NCBI RefSeq assembly: GCF_007748095.1
Contig: NZ_CP036287.1
Location: 124,001 to 188,000 of the forward strand
DNA: 64,000 bases
Direction of reading: 5' to 3'
Source: Engelhardtia mirabilis
GTDB taxonomy: Bacteria > Planctomycetota > UBA1135 > GCA-002686595
Under the pieces are notes generated by a model, which saw only the letters and a list, made by a program, of their open reading frames with translations, made no database searches and had not been told where the DNA came from. Below are positions 25,126-33,104 of this stretch, in pieces. Position 1 is the first letter of the stretch. Each line of letters begins with the position of its first letter. The position numbers were made by a program, and so were the translations under genes.

Positions 25126-26642
25126 AAGCGATGAAGATTCTGCCCACGTTCCTGCTCGCCCCTGCCGCACTGGCGCTGGGTGGCATCTGCTCCGCCCTGA
25201 CCCCCGGCTTCGCGCCCACTGGCTTCCTCGACGACGACGAGGAGGACGAGGCCGCCGTCGCTGAAGAGGTCGAGGAGGAGGAGGGGCCCCATTGGTTGCT
25301 GCTCGAGGGCGGCGACATCTTCACGGGGACCGGCGCGGTCTTGCGCGGCGCGGACCTGCTGTCGAAGGACGGCATCATCGAGGAGATCGGCTACGACTTC
25401 TGGGTGCCCGAGGATGCCGAGAGAATCGACTGCAGTGGCCTGCGGCTGTACCCGGGCATGGTGGCCCTTTCGGCCACTTCGCGGGTGACGCAGGGCTCCT
25501 TCGCGCCGGCCGGAGAGGTGGAGCAGCCGGGCTACGACCCGTCGCTCGACGTTCCCGCCGAGGACGGCGTCGACATCTGGGACTTCGACGCGATCGATGC
25601 CGCTGCCGCCATGACCGAGGCGGAGTCGCGCATCGCCGAGGCCTACGACCCCTTCAGCACCTACTTGATCCTGACTCTCGCCGCTGGCATCACGACGGTC
25701 GAGCAGTCGAACGCGGCCGTCAAGCTGCGCCGCTACGAGATCAAGGACGTGGTCATGCGCGAGGGCTTCCTGATCTCGCTCAGCTATTCGACCGCGGACT
25801 CGAGGCGCCGCACCCGCGCCGACTTCGCCCTGGCGTCGACCTACCTGCGCGACTTCCGCGCCTGGGAGGAGGGCGGCAAGGATGGGGACGAGCCGAGCAA
25901 GAAGGGCGTCAACTCCAGCGTCCTGAAGATCCTGATGGGTGACGGCCGTGCGAAGTTCAACGCGGACGACCGCGACGAACTGCTGGCCATCGCGCGCTTG
26001 GCCCAGGAGTTCGGCTTCCGGCCGGTGATCGAAGGTTGTCGCGAGGGTTGGGTCGTGGCGGACGAGCTCGGTCGGGCCGGCGCGACGGCGATCGTCTCGC
26101 CGCGCGATCGTCGCTGGAAGGACGAGCTTCAGGTTGCGGACGGCGGCTCGAGTATCGAGAACGCCGCCATCCTCCATGCCGCCGGTGTGCAGGTCGCGGT
26201 CGAGCCGCTCTCCGGCTCGATCGACCTCGGTGGGATCGCGGGTCGAGATCTGCTGCACCTGAACATCGACGCCGGCTTTGCGATCCGCGGTGGGCTGTCG
26301 GAGCAGGCCGGGCTCGAGGCCGTTACGATCGTCCCCGCCCGCGTCATGGGCGTCGACCATCGGGTCGGCTCGCTCGAGGTCGGCAAGGATGCCGACGTGC
26401 TCGTCACCGACGGCGATCTGCTGCACTACGAGACGTTCGTCCAGTACGCGGTCGTCGGAGGCAAGCTCGCCTACGAGAAGTCCGAAGAGCTCTTCTACGC
26501 CCACATCCGACCGCTCCCCGAGCGCGAGGTGGTCGAGGCCTCCCAGGAGGGGGACGTCGAGGTGGAGGACGCCGACGACGAGGGCGACGATGAGGACGGG
26601 GATGACGACGGAGACGAGGACGAGGACGAGGACGAGGACTGA
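25122..26642 (+). CDS. Amidohydrolase-like exported protein K, HxH motif lost, acidic termini
   Basis: The last array gene encodes 506 residues. GTG 25122 overlaps the J stop by 4 nt; ATG 25131 is an alternative start. After a signal peptide there is an acidic stretch (LDDDEEDEAAVAEEVEEEEG), then the amidohydrolase-like body. The motif position is YPGMVALSATSR, with no His or Asp ligand. The terminal signature HRVGSLEVGKDADVLVTDGDLL is intact. The protein ends in a very acidic tail (mostly Asp and Glu over the last 30 residues), which would bind Ca2+ or basic partners. With the Lys-rich inserts of A, E and J this hints at charge-based assembly; that is inference. Confidence 0.83.
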   Translation: MKAMKILPTFLLAPAALALGGICSALTPGFAPTGFLDDDEEDEAAVAEEVEEEEGPHWLLLEGGDIFTGTGAVLRGADLLSKDGIIEEIGYDFWVPEDAERIDCSGLRLYPGMVALSATSRVTQGSFAPAGEVEQPGYDPSLDVPAEDGVDIWDFDAIDAAAAMTEAESRIAEAYDPFSTYLILTLAAGITTVEQSNAAVKLRRYEIKDVVMREGFLISLSYSTADSRRRTRADFALASTYLRDFRAWEEGGKDGDEPSKKGVNSSVLKILMGDGRAKFNADDRDELLAIARLAQEFGFRPVIEGCREGWVVADELGRAGATAIVSPRDRRWKDELQVADGGSSIENAAILHAAGVQVAVEPLSGSIDLGGIAGRDLLHLNIDAGFAIRGGLSEQAGLEAVTIVPARVMGVDHRVGSLEVGKDADVLVTDGDLLHYETFVQYAVVGGKLAYEKSEELFYAHIRPLPEREVVEASQEGDVEVEDADDEGDDEDGDDDGDEDEDEDED

Positions 26643-26778
26643 GCCAGTTGGCGGCAGCCCCGCCGGCGCGGCGTCTGGGACCACAATCCCGGGCGCCGCG
26701 CGCCATTCGGGCGCCTCTGCGGGCCGCCGTGGCCGGGGACGCACCTCGAGCTGATATGCTCGGCGGCCTCCCCCGCCC

Positions 26779-27843
26779 ATGATCCTGCGTGAACTCCTGC
26801 GAGTCCTCGGCACCAACCGTCGGGACGGACGCAACCTGTCCGAGGCGGAGGCCTACCGCGCCTTCGCCACAATCCTCGATGGCGTCGAGAGCGAGGTGCG
26901 CGTCGGGGCCTTCCTGATCGCCCTGCGGATGAAGGGCGTGACCGTGGAAGAACTCGTCGGCTTCGCCCGCGCCGCTCGAGATCGGGCGACCCTACCCTGC
27001 CACGGAATGGAGAATCTCGTGGCGGTCTGTCCGCCCCACGAGGGCTACGAGCGCTCGATTCCGCTCGAGGTCGCCGCCGGGTTGATCGCCGCCGCGGCTG
27101 GCGCGCGGGTGCTGCTCGTCACCGACCGCTGCGTCCCGCCCCGCCGTGGGCTGACGGCCGCGAGCGTGCTCGAGCACCTGGGCTGTGGGCTGACCTGGGA
27201 TCCGCGCGAGGTGGAGTCCTGGGTGGCCAAGACCCGCTTCGGTGCCATCGCTGCCACGGGGATGCTGCCCGCGATGCTGGCCCTGCGCTCGATCCGCGAC
27301 GACATCGGCGTGCGCACACCGCTCTCCACGATCGAGAAGTTGCTGGCGCCCTCGACGGCGGCGATCGTGCTCGGCGCCCAGGCCGGCCCGGTCCTCGGCA
27401 CTGCGGTCGAAGTCATGCAGAGCCTCGGCCACCCGGCCGGCATGACCATCCAGGGCGTCGAGGGCGGTGTGGTGCCCACGGTCAAGCGGCGTTCGCGCGG
27501 CATCCACCTGGACGGCAACCACCAGGTGCCGATGACGATCGACCCGGGCGACTTCGGCTTCAGCGATTCCGACGACCCCGAGCTGCCAATGTTCGGGCCG
27601 CCCGAGGTGGGGCAGGGCGTGGCCGACAACCCGCAGCTCGTGCGCGCCGCCGGCGAAGCGACCCTCGCCGTGCTCGCCGGCCAACTCGGCACCCCGCGCA
27701 ACGCCGCGCTGATGTGCGCGGCGATCCTGCTCCGCACGGCCGGAGTGTCGATGACGTTCGCCGACGGCGTGGACCGGGCCTCGGCAGCGCTCGACTCGGG
27801 TGGCGCTAGCGCGGTGCTCGAGCGCCTGCGTTCGCTAGTCTGA
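26779..27843 (+). CDS. TrpD/YbiB-like glycosyltransferase family 3 protein
   Basis: This 354-residue protein has the nucleoside phosphorylase/phosphoribosyltransferase fold of anthranilate phosphoribosyltransferase. The N-terminal helical domain (ILRELLRVLGTNRRDGRNLSEAEAYRAFATILDG) and the alpha/beta domain (TAASVLEHLGCGLTW) fit TrpD. The usual TrpD phosphoribosyl-pyrophosphate loop KHGNR is not present: the matching position reads VTDRCVPPRRGLTAAS. That fits the YbiB/TrpD2 group, which in E. coli binds nucleic acid rather than making tryptophan. No other trp gene is near. It follows the amidohydrolase array by 136 bp. Calling it a true TrpD would be unsafe. Confidence 0.78.
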   Translation: MILRELLRVLGTNRRDGRNLSEAEAYRAFATILDGVESEVRVGAFLIALRMKGVTVEELVGFARAARDRATLPCHGMENLVAVCPPHEGYERSIPLEVAAGLIAAAAGARVLLVTDRCVPPRRGLTAASVLEHLGCGLTWDPREVESWVAKTRFGAIAATGMLPAMLALRSIRDDIGVRTPLSTIEKLLAPSTAAIVLGAQAGPVLGTAVEVMQSLGHPAGMTIQGVEGGVVPTVKRRSRGIHLDGNHQVPMTIDPGDFGFSDSDDPELPMFGPPEVGQGVADNPQLVRAAGEATLAVLAGQLGTPRNAALMCAAILLRTAGVSMTFADGVDRASAALDSGGASAVLERLRSLV

Positions 27844-27862
27844 AACTGAAAGGGGTGGGGAC

Positions 27863-29830
27863 GTGGGAAAGTGGCTCGTAGGCCTGGCAGGGCTCGCGCT
27901 GTTGGTCGTCGTCGGTTGGCTCCTGTTCTCGGACTCGGACCACGCCCTCGATGCAGCCCTGGACCAACGCGTCGAGACCGCGGACGCGCAAGCCGCGCAG
28001 ACCGTTCGAGCCGCGCAATCGCCTGCCGGCGAGGATCGTCGCATCGAGGCGATCGAGGCCCAGCCGCTGCCCGGTGACGTGGCGGGGCCCGCCTCCGGCG
28101 AACCGGCGGGAGAGGGCGTCTCGGTGCTCGTCGTCGACGTCCGCGGACATCCCGTTCCCGAGGTCCCGGTCGACATGCACGGGCTCGGCGAGTTCGCTGC
28201 GTCCGACGTGGACGGTCTCGTGATCTTCGCGGGAGCGCCCTTGGACGCGCGACCGGAAGTCGGCCCCGGTTGGGCCCTGCTCGGTTGGGGAGTACCAGTC
28301 GCCGTCCCCGATGCCGACACCATGCTGGTGGTCTCGTCGCGCGTCGACTTGTCCGGTCGGGTTCTCGACACCCAAGGCGCGCCGATCGCCGACGCGAAGG
28401 TCGAGTTGAACAGCTATCGGGCCCTGCGGGCCCTGCCCTTCGTGATCGATCAGCTGCACCTGGAGCAGGTCTTCGAGAGCGCGGTGACGGCCAGCGACGG
28501 CAGCTTCCGCCTCGACCAGGTCCCTGGCTCGTCGAGCCTCCAGCTGGTCGCCAAGGCGGCTGGTTTCGTCACGCGGCAGCTCCCTTGCCCCGAGCGTGAC
28601 TCCTTCGACCTGCGGATCGAACTCGCGTCGACAGCGCCACCCGTCCAGCGCGACGATCGGCCTGCGGTCAAGGTCACTGGCACCGTCGTGAACAGCGCAG
28701 GCGAGCCGGTCTCCGATGCGGCCGTTTGCTGGTGGGGCATGGGCTTCGGCGCCGCCCCACGAACGGGTGAGCTAGGCGACTTCGCGCTCGAACTCACCGG
28801 GCCTCCCGAGCCCGACGCGCTGTTGGCGGCCAGGGCCGAGGGACTCGGTCTGGTCGTCGAGCCCCAAGCAGCCGCGCTGATCCTCGAGTCCTGGCCGGAG
28901 GCACCAGCGCCGTTCCTGCTGCGGTTCCCGGCGGAGCCCCTGGCGATCCGTGGTCGGTTGACCAGCTCGGAGGGCGAGCCGACCTCAGGATGGACCGTGA
29001 AGCTGCTCGGCGGAACCGTCGTGACCCCCGGCTTCCTCTCGTCGGATTCGGCGCTCGAAGGTGAGGTCAGCGCCACCACTGACGATCAGGGGCGCTTCGC
29101 CCTGGTCGGCCTCGACCAACGACCCTACGACCTCGTGGCCTTCGAGAACTCCAGTGGCGCCGTCGATCGGCTCGAGAACGTAGAGCCCAGCTCGCGCGAG
29201 CTCGAGTGGATCCTGCCCGAGGGCGCCAACCTCGCCGACCTGCATGGAGTCGTCGTCACGACCGACGGCGCGCCCCTCGAGGGAGCGACGATCACAGTGA
29301 ACTCGGTGACGACTTGGATCCAGACCGGCGGAAGTTCCATGGCGAGCTTCTTCGAGGCGGGCTCCTCCACGACCGACGCACAGGGCCGCTTCACCCTGGA
29401 GCAGGTTCCCCAGCAATTCGCAAAGCTCGGCGTCGTCGCTCCCGTGGGCACTCGCGTCGAGCCGCCGCAGCTCGACCTGGACGAGGTCGACTTCTCCGAA
29501 GAGCTGCGAATCGAAGTGCCGTTCCTGCGGCCCGTGGCGATCGAGGTCACCGATGGAAGCGGAGCGGATGTCGGCGGTCGAGTGCTCATGATCGAGGTGC
29601 ACGACTCCTGGGGCGAGGCGCTGCAACTGCGAACATTCACGGCCAACGGCTCCTCCGGCATGACCAGGATGAGCTGGGCCGGGCGCAGCTACAGCCACGT
29701 GTGGACCTCCGAGCTGGCCGTCGAAGTCGTGCTCCTGGAGTTGATCGACGGCGCGTTCGAGGAGGTCGACCGTTCGCCGGTCGTCTTTGGTTCCGACGGC
29801 ATGGCCAAGGTGCTGCTGACGGCTCCGTGA
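27863..29830 (+). CDS. Membrane-anchored carboxypeptidase-regulatory-like repeat protein
   Basis: This 655-residue protein starts at GTG 27863, just after a purine-rich stretch (AAAGGGGTGGGG) that can serve as ribosome binding site. A single N-terminal membrane helix (WLVGLAGLALLVVVGWLLF) is followed by an Ala/Glu/Asp-rich linker and then several beta-sandwich repeats of the carboxypeptidase-D regulatory type: LSGRVLDTQGAPIADAKVEL, VTGTVVNSAGEPVSDAAV, IRGRLTSSEGEPTSGWTV and LHGVVVTTDGAPLEGATI, each with a DGxFRL or DxQGRFxL strand. It should face the periplasm. Such repeats usually serve structural or binding roles. It begins 19 bp after the trpD-like gene, and a MITE-like element begins 16 bp after its stop. 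Confidence 0.8.
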   Translation: MGKWLVGLAGLALLVVVGWLLFSDSDHALDAALDQRVETADAQAAQTVRAAQSPAGEDRRIEAIEAQPLPGDVAGPASGEPAGEGVSVLVVDVRGHPVPEVPVDMHGLGEFAASDVDGLVIFAGAPLDARPEVGPGWALLGWGVPVAVPDADTMLVVSSRVDLSGRVLDTQGAPIADAKVELNSYRALRALPFVIDQLHLEQVFESAVTASDGSFRLDQVPGSSSLQLVAKAAGFVTRQLPCPERDSFDLRIELASTAPPVQRDDRPAVKVTGTVVNSAGEPVSDAAVCWWGMGFGAAPRTGELGDFALELTGPPEPDALLAARAEGLGLVVEPQAAALILESWPEAPAPFLLRFPAEPLAIRGRLTSSEGEPTSGWTVKLLGGTVVTPGFLSSDSALEGEVSATTDDQGRFALVGLDQRPYDLVAFENSSGAVDRLENVEPSSRELEWILPEGANLADLHGVVVTTDGAPLEGATITVNSVTTWIQTGGSSMASFFEAGSSTTDAQGRFTLEQVPQQFAKLGVVAPVGTRVEPPQLDLDEVDFSEELRIEVPFLRPVAIEVTDGSGADVGGRVLMIEVHDSWGEALQLRTFTANGSSGMTRMSWAGRSYSHVWTSELAVEVVLLELIDGAFEEVDRSPVVFGSDGMAKVLLTAP

Positions 29831-29846
29831 CCGATCGGGGTCGCTA

Positions 29847-30007
29847 GTGTCCTGGATCAGGAATTCGGCGTCACTTCCCGGGCTCCCATTGCCGCTGGCG
29901 TCGCCAGCGCCTCCTCCGAGTATCGCAGCGGATACGCGTCGTCGGCGCGCCTAGCCAGCATCGATCGGACCTCCGGGAAGTGACGCCGATTTCCTGATCC
30001 AGGACAC
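29847..30007 (+). repeat. 161-bp MITE-like element, copy 2
   Basis: Same length and orientation as the copy at 2700-2860, with a few point differences. It is flanked by TA on both sides (29845-29846 and 30008-30009), as expected for TA target duplication by IS630/Tc1-mariner-type transposases. The palindrome can also be read as GCTAGTGTCC/GGACACTAGC if the flanks are included. It contains no ORF. Confidence 0.9.
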
Positions 30008-30208
30008 TAGCCCGGTTCCATGGCTCGCAGCACGCCGACGGCAGGTCCCGGGGATGCTCCCGAGGAACGGAGGTCGTCGGCCGCCGCGGTGGACGGGGGA
30101 GGATCCGGGTCGATGTGGGTCGATGTGGGTCGACCGCGACAGCTGGGGCGACAGCGGCGGCGACAGTCGCGAAGGTTCGCTGCCTCGCGCGAGTCAGCAG
30201 CGTCAGGT

Positions 30209-30257
30209 GCTTCCTTAACCGCCGCGGGCCCCCGCCCGCCCACCAGGGGAGACGGAC
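30209..30257 (+). repeat. About 50-bp dispersed repeat, copy a
   Basis: This segment, centred on CCGCGGGCCCCCGCCCGCCC and ending GGGGAGACGG, recurs at 38464-38514 with about 85% identity by eye. Both copies lie within about 200 bp downstream of a MITE-like element and beside minus-strand genes. Nearby, at about 30110-30132, the word GTGGGTCGAT is repeated twice in tandem. The rest of 30008-30294 holds no gene I can support. Confidence 0.6.
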
Positions 30258-30294
30258 GAAAGCCCCCTCGGTTACGTCCGATCGGCCGAATTCC

Positions 30295-31329
30295 TCAACG
30301 CTGGCGGCCCGCGAGCTCGGCACCGTGGGGTACCAACATGACCTTGCCGCGCGACATCGCTCCCCGATAGCGGACCAGGGCGGCCGGGTACCCGTCGAGG
30401 TCGACTCGCTCGGCGATCTCGGTCGCCAGACTCCCGGTTGCGAAGCGCCGACGGACGTCGCGGATCGCGGCCAAGCGGCGCAACAGGGGCGCGCGGCGCA
30501 TCCAGCGACCGAGGTAGAAGCCCTCGACGCGGCACTCGCCGGACAGCATCGTGCCCAGGTCTAGGTGCATCTCCGTGGTCTCGCCCAGCGCGCCATAGAC
30601 CACGCAGGTGGAGCCGGCGCCCATGGCCCGCAGCAGGCGCTCGGGCCAAGTGGCGCCAATGGCGTCGAAAGCGAGGCTTGCGCCCAGCTCGCGACAGGCG
30701 CGAGTGAGCTGCTCGTCGGCGTCGTCGTCGAGCAGGTCGATGGCGATGGCGGCACCCAGGGCCCGGGCGCGGTCGGCCTGGTCCGCGCGTCGCACCACGG
30801 CGATGACAGGCAGGCGACGCTCGCCGGCCAGGACGAGCAGCTGCTGGCCGAGTTGGGAGACTGCGGCGGTGTGGACGATCGCGGGGGCCCGCTCCCGGCG
30901 TGCGCGGTCGACCATGGACCAGGCGGTGAGCGGGTTCACGATCGTGGTCGCGCCCTGCTCGGAGGGCACGGACCCGGGCAGGGGAATGCACTGGCCGGCG
31001 GGCACCACCGCGTAGTCGCACCAGGAACCGTCGCCGTCCTCGGCCGTGGCGAAGGCCACGCGACGCCCAGCGAAGAGGCGCGTCCAGCCCCCGCCCGTCG
31101 CGACCACCGTGCCGGCGCCCTCGAAGCCCGGGATCGCGGGCAGGGGGCGGGCGGCCGGGTACTCGCCGGCCAGGTAGATCAGGTCCGACGGGTTACAGGG
31201 CGACGCCTCGACGCGCACCAGGACCTCGCCTGGGCCGGGCGTGGGGACGGGCTCGCGTACGACGGTCAACAGGCGCTGCAGGTCCTGCGCGTCGCGCGAG
31301 TGCTCGGCCAGGCGCAGTGCCCGGCGCAT
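30295..31329 (-). CDS. MDR-family zinc-binding-dehydrogenase-like oxidoreductase
   Basis: This 344-residue protein (350 if GTG 31347 is the start) is a medium-chain dehydrogenase/reductase of the quinone/enoyl-thioester reductase branch. The N-terminal GroES-like domain has GEVLVRVEASPCNPSDLIYLAGEYP and PAIPGFEGAGTVVATGGG; the Rossmann domain follows (AVSQLGQQLLVLA, VIAVVRRADQADRARALGA). The catalytic Zn Cys of alcohol dehydrogenases is not seen, so NADPH-dependent quinone or enoyl reduction is more likely. It is divergent from the MFS transporter gene, with 37-55 bp between the starts, so they probably share a control region. The substrate is unknown. Confidence 0.88.
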   Translation of the reverse strand: MRRALRLAEHSRDAQDLQRLLTVVREPVPTPGPGEVLVRVEASPCNPSDLIYLAGEYPAARPLPAIPGFEGAGTVVATGGGWTRLFAGRRVAFATAEDGDGSWCDYAVVPAGQCIPLPGSVPSEQGATTIVNPLTAWSMVDRARRERAPAIVHTAAVSQLGQQLLVLAGERRLPVIAVVRRADQADRARALGAAIAIDLLDDDADEQLTRACRELGASLAFDAIGATWPERLLRAMGAGSTCVVYGALGETTEMHLDLGTMLSGECRVEGFYLGRWMRRAPLLRRLAAIRDVRRRFATGSLATEIAERVDLDGYPAALVRYRGAMSRGKVMLVPHGAELAGRQR

Positions 31330-31384
31330 CGTCGGAGTTTCGGCCACGCTTCCATCCTGGCGCCACCGAGCAGACCATGCACGC

Positions 31385-32632
31385 GTGTTCGCTCGACTGT
31401 GGCAAGGCCATGCGCGGTCCCTGACCGGGCTGCCGCGTGAGATCTGGATCCTCTCCGCGGTGCTCCTGGTCAACCGTGCCGGCGTGATGGTGATGCCCTT
31501 CCTGGGGATCTACCTGGTCATGAAGCGCGACTTCAGCCCGCTCGAGATGGGTGCCTTCATGGCCCTGGCGGGCGTCGGGTCGATGGTCGGCGTGCAACTC
31601 GGCGGGTGGCTGACCGACCGCATCGGCCACCTGAAGGTGCAACTCGGGTCCATGATCCTCGCCGCACCCCTGTTCCTGCTGCTCGGCGCCCAGGAGCACC
31701 CCGCGGCCATCGCGGTAGCGCTCTTCGCCCTGACCGTGGCCTTCGACGGCATCCGGCCGGCCAACGGAGCGGCCATCGCCCTGTACTCGCCGCTCGAGGT
31801 CCGCACCCGCGCCTTCGGCCTGATGCGCTTGGCCGTGAACCTTGGGGTCACGGTCGGGCCGGCCCTGGGTGGCGTGCTCGCGGGGATCGACTACGCCTGG
31901 CTCTTCCGCGCGAACGCCCTGGCGAGCCTCGTCTCCGCTGGTGTGCTCTACGCCCTGGGTCGCGGCTGGACGCCGGTCGCCGAGCTCGAGGAGCCCGCCC
32001 GCGCCGACTCCCGCGCCTACACGCCCTGGCGCGACCGGCGGCTGTTGATCTTCATGGGCCTCTTGGTGATCGGCTCGATCCCCTTCTTCCAGATCCAGAG
32101 CACTCTGCCCCTGTTCCTCAAGGAAGTGCGCGGGATGAGCGAGGCGTGGATCGGCGCGACCTTCGCCATCAACACGGTCGTGATCGTGCTCTGCGAGCTG
32201 CCGCTCCTCTACGCGATCCGCCGGCACTCGTCGATCCGGGTGACCGCTTGGGGCTGTCTCTTCGCCGGCCTTGGCTTCGGGCTGACGCCGCTCTGGCCGG
32301 GCTTCGCCTGGGTCGCGGTGACCGTCCTCGTCTGGACCGTGGGGGAGATGCTGCAAGCGCCCTCCGCGGTGGCCTGGGTCAGCCTTCGCGGTCCGAACGC
32401 GACCCGCGGCCGAACCATGGGGGTCTTCGGCCTCGGGTTCGCCCTCGCCGCAATGCTCGGACCCCTCTTCGGGACGTTCCTCTACGAGTACATCGGGCCC
32501 CGCGCACCCTGGGCCGGATGCGCCCTACTCGGGGTCCTGACCTACCTGGGCATGACCGCCCTCGCGCGGGCGGAGGCGAGGGACGACGAGCCGCAGCCGC
32601 AGACGCCGCCCGCGGACACAACGGCGGCCTGA
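31385..32632 (+). CDS. MFS transporter
   Basis: This 415-residue protein has about twelve hydrophobic helices and the MFS loop motif between helices 2 and 3 (GGWLTDRIGHLKVQ). Other helices include FLGIYLVMKRDFSPLEMGAFMAL and, in the second half, FMGLLVIGSIPFFQIQS. The start is GTG 31385 (MFARLWQGHARSLTGLP), which leaves a normal N-terminus; upstream frame sequence overlaps the divergent oxidoreductase. It resembles the sugar/drug efflux branch (YdeE/MdtH-like), but specificity is not readable. The small candidate selenoprotein gene begins 39 bp after its stop. Confidence 0.88.
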   Translation: MFARLWQGHARSLTGLPREIWILSAVLLVNRAGVMVMPFLGIYLVMKRDFSPLEMGAFMALAGVGSMVGVQLGGWLTDRIGHLKVQLGSMILAAPLFLLLGAQEHPAAIAVALFALTVAFDGIRPANGAAIALYSPLEVRTRAFGLMRLAVNLGVTVGPALGGVLAGIDYAWLFRANALASLVSAGVLYALGRGWTPVAELEEPARADSRAYTPWRDRRLLIFMGLLVIGSIPFFQIQSTLPLFLKEVRGMSEAWIGATFAINTVVIVLCELPLLYAIRRHSSIRVTAWGCLFAGLGFGLTPLWPGFAWVAVTVLVWTVGEMLQAPSAVAWVSLRGPNATRGRTMGVFGLGFALAAMLGPLFGTFLYEYIGPRAPWAGCALLGVLTYLGMTALARAEARDDEPQPQTPPADTTAA

Positions 32633-32671
32633 TCGTCGTATCCTCTCTCGACGGCCCCGCCGCACCCCACC

Positions 32672-33019
32672 ATGGAAGCCGAACGCCCGATCGTGATCGC
32701 CGAAGGCTCCCTGAGCCGCCTCGAGGAGCTCAAGCGCCTGCTCGCCGCGGCGCAGATCCCGGCCGAGGTCCTGCGGCCGGCCGAGAAGCTCGGCAACAAG
32801 TGAAGCTCGAAGCTCCTGCTCGCGGTCGCGGGCAGCCAAGCAGAGGCCGCCCTGGCGCGCATCGACTCCAGCTTCACCGAGGGCATGTCGGAGCGTGAAC
32901 GCGCATCGGTCGAGACCACGATCGACCTCGACTCCGACGAGAACGTCTGCCCGGCCTGCCTGGTGCCCTTCTCCGGCCTGCCCGAGCGCTGCCCGTCCTG
33001 CGGACTGCGCTTGCAGTAG
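32672..33019 (+). CDS. Small candidate selenoprotein with in-frame UGA and C-terminal zinc ribbon
   Basis: ATG 32672 opens a frame of 115 residues if the TGA at 32801-32803 (codon 44) is read as selenocysteine; otherwise it ends after 43 residues. Codons on both sides of the TGA show the same strong GC3 bias, and the part after it continues a coherent protein. The first half (IVIAEGSLSRLEELKRLLAA) resembles the short alpha/beta fold of DUF2007-like proteins. The Sec lies in GNK-U-SSKLLLAVA, where related proteins would be expected to have Cys (inference). The end has a zinc ribbon, CPAC...CPSC. A hairpin with a GGUC loop follows at SECIS distance. A nonsense mutation is the main alternative. 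Confidence 0.72.
32816..32835 (+). promoter_or_regulatory. Candidate bacterial SECIS hairpin
   Basis: CUGCUCGC pairs with GCGGGCAG (8 bp including one G-U) around the four-base loop GGUC. The loop begins 20 nt after the UGA. Bacterial SECIS elements lie a short distance downstream of the UGA inside the coding region and need a G (often GU) at the start of the apical loop; the E. coli fdhF loop also contains GGUC. SelB binding is inferred. Confidence 0.65.
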
Positions 33020-33076
33020 GAACGCAAGGTCCTTCCGAGTAGAGGTTTAGGGACGGAAGTCTGCGGGTTGGACACT

Positions 33077-33098
33077 CAAGGTAAAAACTTCTACCTTG
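33077..33098 (+). promoter_or_regulatory. Palindrome directly upstream of the ATPase gene
   Basis: CAAGGTA (33077-33083) and TACCTTG (33092-33098) form a perfect 7-bp inverted repeat with eight A/T-rich bases between them. It ends 6 bp before the ATG at 33105. It could be an operator for autoregulation or a transcript hairpin hiding the ribosome site. The A/T-rich centre stands out from the GC-rich surroundings. Confidence 0.5.
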
Positions 33099-33104
33099 CC
33101 GGTC

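Noticed and set aside
26779..27843. Thymidine phosphorylase (deoA) completing the nucleoside pathway
   Set aside because: The fold is shared, but the layout and length fit TrpD/YbiB, and the thymidine phosphorylase signature and C-terminal domain are missing.
32542..33075. Minus-strand frame opposite the small candidate selenoprotein
   Set aside because: It overlaps the MFS gene end, has Ser/Arg-rich low-complexity sequence and no domain, while the plus strand shows a zinc ribbon and consistent codon bias.
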